A DNA stretch of 16,731 bases. Source: an uncultured Lachnospiraceae bacterium (GTDB lineage Bacteria > Bacillota > Clostridia > Lachnospirales > Lachnospiraceae). The notes under the pieces are model-generated. The model saw only the letters and a program-made list of their open reading frames with translations. It ran no database searches and was not told where the DNA came from. How positions within the stretch are numbered: the stretch's first letter is position 1; the number at the start of each line of letters is the position of its first letter. Positions 13,986-16,731 of the stretch are shown one piece after another. Both the position numbers and the translations under genes were made by a program. The DNA is taken from contig CACZOG010000130.1 of NCBI GenBank assembly GCA_902782715.1, forward strand, positions 1 to 16,731. Reading direction: 5' to 3'.

Positions 13986-15335
13986 TTGAAAAGAAAACTA
14001 TTTGCGATCATTTTATTTACTGCGGTTCTGATGCTCGTACGAATCGGCGTTTCGGCAGAGAATTCAGACAGCATACAATCTCTGGTTTCGGAATTTCAAA
14101 AAGAGACCGGATGCAAAGATGTAAGTGTCGTTGTATACGAAAACGGTGAGGCATCGTTTTACGGCGATTCCGGGGGACTCTATCAGATCGGCTCAATGAC
14201 GAAGGCTTTTACCGGGCTTGCGATCCAAAAACTTATCATTGAAGGAAAGCTTTCCGCTGATGATAAAATATCTGATCTGATTCCGGGATTTGAAGCATAT
14301 TACGGGTCCGAAAAGGTGGATATTACCGTTCAAAATCTGCTCGATCAGAAAAGCGGATTCACAAATAGCGAAAAAGATTATCCGAGTGCGACTGAAGAAA
14401 TGAGTCTTGAAGAATGGGCGGAAAGCATGTCGGGAAAAGAATTAAAAAGCGCTCCGGGAAGCGAATATTCCTATTCGAACGTAAACTATAATCTTCTCGG
14501 GCTTATGATCGAAAAGGTGTCGGGCATGACCTGCAAAGATTACATGGAAAAAGAAATCCTCGAACCTTTGGGTTTAAAAAACACCTTTGTAGGAATGCCG
14601 AATGATGATAGAATAATAGAAGGTGCAAGACTTGGATACAGACATGCATTTGAGTATTCAATACCCGTAAAAGAAGCAAGCATCCCCGCCGGATACTTTT
14701 ATTCTAATGCCGAAGATATGGCCGGATGGATAAAGATCTGGATGCTCGAAGAGGAAGTTCCCGATGAATTCAAAGAAGCGATAAAGCTGACCAAAGAACA
14801 GCTTGATGCCGAAGGCGATTACACATCCGGATGGGAAATGTTTTCAGACGATGTGATCGGTCATTCCGGCGGAACACCGAACTACTCCTCGAGAATAGTA
14901 TTCTCCGACAAGGAAAAATGCGGCGTCTGCGTTCTTACAAACTTAAATGTTGCGGCTTCAACCGACAGCCTCTGCAATAATATTTTTAACCTTTTAACAG
15001 ATAAAGAACAGGGAAACATTACAACTGATATCTGGACGATCTTTGATACGATCTTCACGGTTTTGTCGATTGTCGGAATACTCCTTTTCATCGGTATTTT
15101 CTTTGTAAAAAACAGGATCGTTCTTTGGGTAACGGATGCTTTTTTAATAATTCTTTTAACACTTATATTGATCCTTTTCCCTGTCATTTTCGGTGCGGGA
15201 CTTAAGGCTATTTTATTCACCTGGGCACCCTTAAGTCTTTCAGGCGGACTGCTCATAATGATATTGAATATTGTTTTTATAAGTATAAAATTCGTGACGG
15301 TAAAAAGATATGCGAATCATAACAAGGCAGGTTGA
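13986..15335 (+). CDS. Exported serine beta-lactamase-fold protein with C-terminal membrane helices
   Basis: A 449-residue protein of the beta-lactamase/penicillin-binding (class C, PF00144-like) family. A Sec signal peptide (1-24, cleavage likely after VSA) precedes the enzyme domain (about 28-340). Catalytic motifs are complete: SMTK (70-73, SxxK), YSN (163-165) and HSG (293-295, in place of KTG). Three hydrophobic segments follow (about 350-373, 378-404, 407-437), fixing the catalytic domain outside the membrane. Family members include peptidases, esterases and beta-lactamases, so resistance cannot be claimed. The start is TTG 13986, chosen from GGAGGG at 7 nt and from the signal peptide; ATG 13776, 70 codons upstream, would bury that signal. 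First gene of the operon; its last 26 nt overlap the LytTR gene. Confidence 0.88.
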   Translation: MKRKLFAIILFTAVLMLVRIGVSAENSDSIQSLVSEFQKETGCKDVSVVVYENGEASFYGDSGGLYQIGSMTKAFTGLAIQKLIIEGKLSADDKISDLIPGFEAYYGSEKVDITVQNLLDQKSGFTNSEKDYPSATEEMSLEEWAESMSGKELKSAPGSEYSYSNVNYNLLGLMIEKVSGMTCKDYMEKEILEPLGLKNTFVGMPNDDRIIEGARLGYRHAFEYSIPVKEASIPAGYFYSNAEDMAGWIKIWMLEEEVPDEFKEAIKLTKEQLDAEGDYTSGWEMFSDDVIGHSGGTPNYSSRIVFSDKEKCGVCVLTNLNVAASTDSLCNNIFNLLTDKEQGNITTDIWTIFDTIFTVLSIVGILLFIGIFFVKNRIVLWVTDAFLIILLTLILILFPVIFGAGLKAILFTWAPLSLSGGLLIMILNIVFISIKFVTVKRYANHNKAG

Positions 15336-15747
15336 AGATCAGCCGCTGACCGTAATAATTGAATATCCGGAACTTAATAAATCCGCTTCGGATCTGATAC
15401 AGAAAGTCAACAATCTAAACATTCGCTTCAGCGCGTTCGATGAGGACAAACAGATAAGGATCGATCTTTCGGACGTGTATTATATCGAAAATGTCGAAAG
15501 AAAGATGTTCATATATACCGAGCGTGATGTTTACAGATTTAATTCCACAATGTCCGAAGTCGAAGGCATGATTGCCGACACAAATATGGTAAGGATCTCG
15601 AGAACCTGCATAATGAACACCGATCATTTAAAAGAGATAAGGCAGGTAAAAAACAGTCATCTTGAAGCCGTAATGGATAATGACGAGATGCTGATCGTTT
15701 CGAGAAAATATCTTAAAGACATTAAGCGGGTTTTCAAAGGAGAATAA
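15310..15747 (+). CDS. LytTR-family DNA-binding regulator without receiver domain
   Basis: A 145-residue protein whose C-terminal part (about 45-142) is a LytTR DNA-binding domain. Landmarks are IDLSDVYYIENVERKMFIYT (51-70), MVRISRTCIMN (93-103) and LIVSRKYLKDIK (128-139). The N-terminal 40 residues are too short for a response-regulator receiver. Stand-alone LytTR proteins of this size followed by a small membrane protein are known from streptococcal LytTR regulatory systems such as HdrRM and BrsRM, in which the membrane partner holds the regulator inactive. Here a DUF3021 gene starts 1 nt after the stop. The ATG lies inside the beta-lactamase-fold gene with only a weak purine tract upstream, so its translation is probably coupled. 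It probably regulates its own operon. Confidence 0.92.
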   Translation: MRIITRQVEDQPLTVIIEYPELNKSASDLIQKVNNLNIRFSAFDEDKQIRIDLSDVYYIENVERKMFIYTERDVYRFNSTMSEVEGMIADTNMVRISRTCIMNTDHLKEIRQVKNSHLEAVMDNDEMLIVSRKYLKDIKRVFKGE

Positions 15748-15748
15748 G

Positions 15749-16156
15749 ATGAAAAAGATTTTAAGAGATACTTGTCTTTTGGCATCCTTAATGATATTGG
15801 CGGTGTTCGCATTTTCAATAATCTGGTCGGGAATAACCGAAGAGATAAAACTTGTTTTCGAACTTTTCGGACTGGCACTCATTATTTCGACTGTAAATTA
15901 TTTTTTTGATGAATTTATCAACCTGTCGATTATAATGAGTTATATCATAAAGTATTTTGCGATCTGCGCCATCGTTATGTTATTCGGATTTATCGTCGGA
16001 TGGTTTTTCCCGAGCAATTTCTGGATGGTGTTTATCTATGTCGGAGTAGTTTTACTGCTGGGATATTTATTGGACAGCTTCAAGATCAAAAAAGACATCG
16101 AATTCATAAACAAACGCATTTCCCAAAAGAACAAAGAGGCATCAAATGAGCAATAA
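15749..16156 (+). CDS. DUF3021-family membrane protein
   Basis: A 135-residue protein with four membrane helices (about 8-27, 33-52, 62-87, 91-108) and a Lys-rich cytoplasmic-looking tail (110-135). Length, topology and position directly after a LytTR gene fit DUF3021. By analogy with known LytTR/membrane-protein pairs it probably binds and restrains the LytTR protein, or passes a membrane signal to it; this is inference. AGGAG (15738-15742) lies 6 nt before the ATG, a good ribosome binding site. The end overlaps the next gene by 11 nt. Confidence 0.88.
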   Translation: MKKILRDTCLLASLMILAVFAFSIIWSGITEEIKLVFELFGLALIISTVNYFFDEFINLSIIMSYIIKYFAICAIVMLFGFIVGWFFPSNFWMVFIYVGVVLLLGYLLDSFKIKKDIEFINKRISQKNKEASNEQ

Positions 16157-16730
16157 CAAAGAAAGCAACAAAATAATAACCGTTCTTCTGATCGCGGGCA
16201 TCGCGACATTTGTTTTATTTGTACTGACGATCGTCACAATACTTGTCGCCAGAGAAGTCATGATCGACATTCAAAGCGAAAAAGAAATTAAAGAACAGCA
16301 GCTTAAATGGAAATTCAGGGATGACATGATTGCAAGAATTCCTGCGGGCAACGATATCGCAGGTTTAGAGGAAGGTCTTAAAGATGTGGTCAGATATATC
16401 GAAAATTCCGATACGGAAGAGCCGCCTGAAACTGCCCTGATAAACCTTCAGATCGCATGTGATCCGAAAGCGTTGGAAAACGGAATAAAAAACTATAACG
16501 ACTTCATTCCCGCTTACAATTTAAGCAGCCCTTTTTATAAGGGTGAACCCAACTGGATGTTCAGTTACGAAAAACAGGAATTCTATATCGGCTACCGCGT
16601 TGCAATAAACTCTTCCAATCCGTCAGCCGATCAGATGTGTACAATGGTCCTTACTTTTGACAGTTCCTGGAAACTCATTGACATTCAGTGCGTTGAAGGT
16701 TACGTGGATTCGATAGTAAGATACAGATAA
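16146..16730 (+). CDS. Unrecognised single-pass membrane protein of the LytTR operon
   Basis: A 194-residue protein not assigned to a family. One hydrophobic helix (about 10-35) follows a short polar start. A charged, helical segment comes next (about 40-60, KEIKEQQLKWKFRDD), then a mixed domain rich in Asn, Ser and aromatic residues (about 95-194) with several likely strands and two spaced Cys (165 and 182). Topology with the large domain outside the cell is inferred. GAGG lies 6 nt before the ATG, and the first 11 nt overlap the DUF3021 gene, so translation is probably coupled. The stop TAA ends 1 nt before the right edge, so the gene is complete. Position suggests a partner of the LytTR/DUF3021 system or of the exported enzyme. 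Whether the operon continues is not visible. Confidence 0.8.
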   Translation: MSNNKESNKIITVLLIAGIATFVLFVLTIVTILVAREVMIDIQSEKEIKEQQLKWKFRDDMIARIPAGNDIAGLEEGLKDVVRYIENSDTEEPPETALINLQIACDPKALENGIKNYNDFIPAYNLSSPFYKGEPNWMFSYEKQEFYIGYRVAINSSNPSADQMCTMVLTFDSSWKLIDIQCVEGYVDSIVRYR

Positions 16731-16731
16731 A

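Noticed and set aside
13986..15335. Calling the exported enzyme an antibiotic-resistance beta-lactamase
   Set aside because: SxxK, YxN and HxG motifs are shared by many serine hydrolases of this fold. The membrane tail and the LytTR context argue against a classical resistance enzyme, and nothing in the sequence shows lactam hydrolysis.

Overview
The window looks like chromosome of a low- to mid-GC Firmicute, most plausibly a Lachnospiraceae member of the Butyrivibrio/Pseudobutyrivibrio type. The reasons are strong AGGAG-type ribosome binding sites, Bacillota-style TTGACA/TATAAT promoters, several GGDEF proteins, a LytTR-DUF3021 pair, a stand-alone acyl-ACP thioesterase and a DUF2339-type giant membrane protein. 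This placement is inference; no marker gene is present. I see no tRNA, rRNA body, insertion sequence, CRISPR array or phage gene.

Layout. (1) 1-327 holds no convincing protein gene. It carries a strong-looking minus-strand promoter (143-171) with an A/T-rich upstream tract, pointing out of the left edge, and a hairpin terminator (270-306). (2) A small DUF4190-like membrane protein (328-849, minus) and a membrane-anchored SGNH/GDSL hydrolase (979-3330, plus) diverge from back-to-back promoters. The hydrolase start sits where transcription should begin, so its mRNA is probably leaderless. (3) After a shared bidirectional terminator, an acyl-ACP thioesterase (3434-4156) and a 1616-residue DUF2339-type protein (4171-9021) form a minus-strand operon behind a perfect-hexamer promoter. 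(4) A cyclic-di-GMP block follows: a membrane diguanylate cyclase (9099-10997, minus), a 123-residue membrane-sensor stub (11090-11461, plus) that is probably a truncated gene and also looks leaderless, and a PAS-GAF-GGDEF-EAL protein (11465-13690, minus, GTG start). (5) On the right, a plus-strand operon of four closely packed or overlapping genes encodes an exported serine beta-lactamase-fold protein with a three-helix membrane tail (13986-15335, TTG start), a LytTR DNA-binding protein (15310-15747), a DUF3021 membrane protein (15749-16156) and an unrecognised single-pass membrane protein (16146-16730).

The genes read mainly as envelope and signalling functions. The GGDEF and GGDEF-EAL proteins would make and break c-di-GMP. 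The thioesterase plus giant membrane protein suggests an envelope-lipid link. The last operon resembles the known LytTR/membrane-inhibitor regulatory systems with two extra extracytoplasmic partners; it is the best candidate here for a little-described system. All functional statements rest on motif recognition by eye; no search was run.
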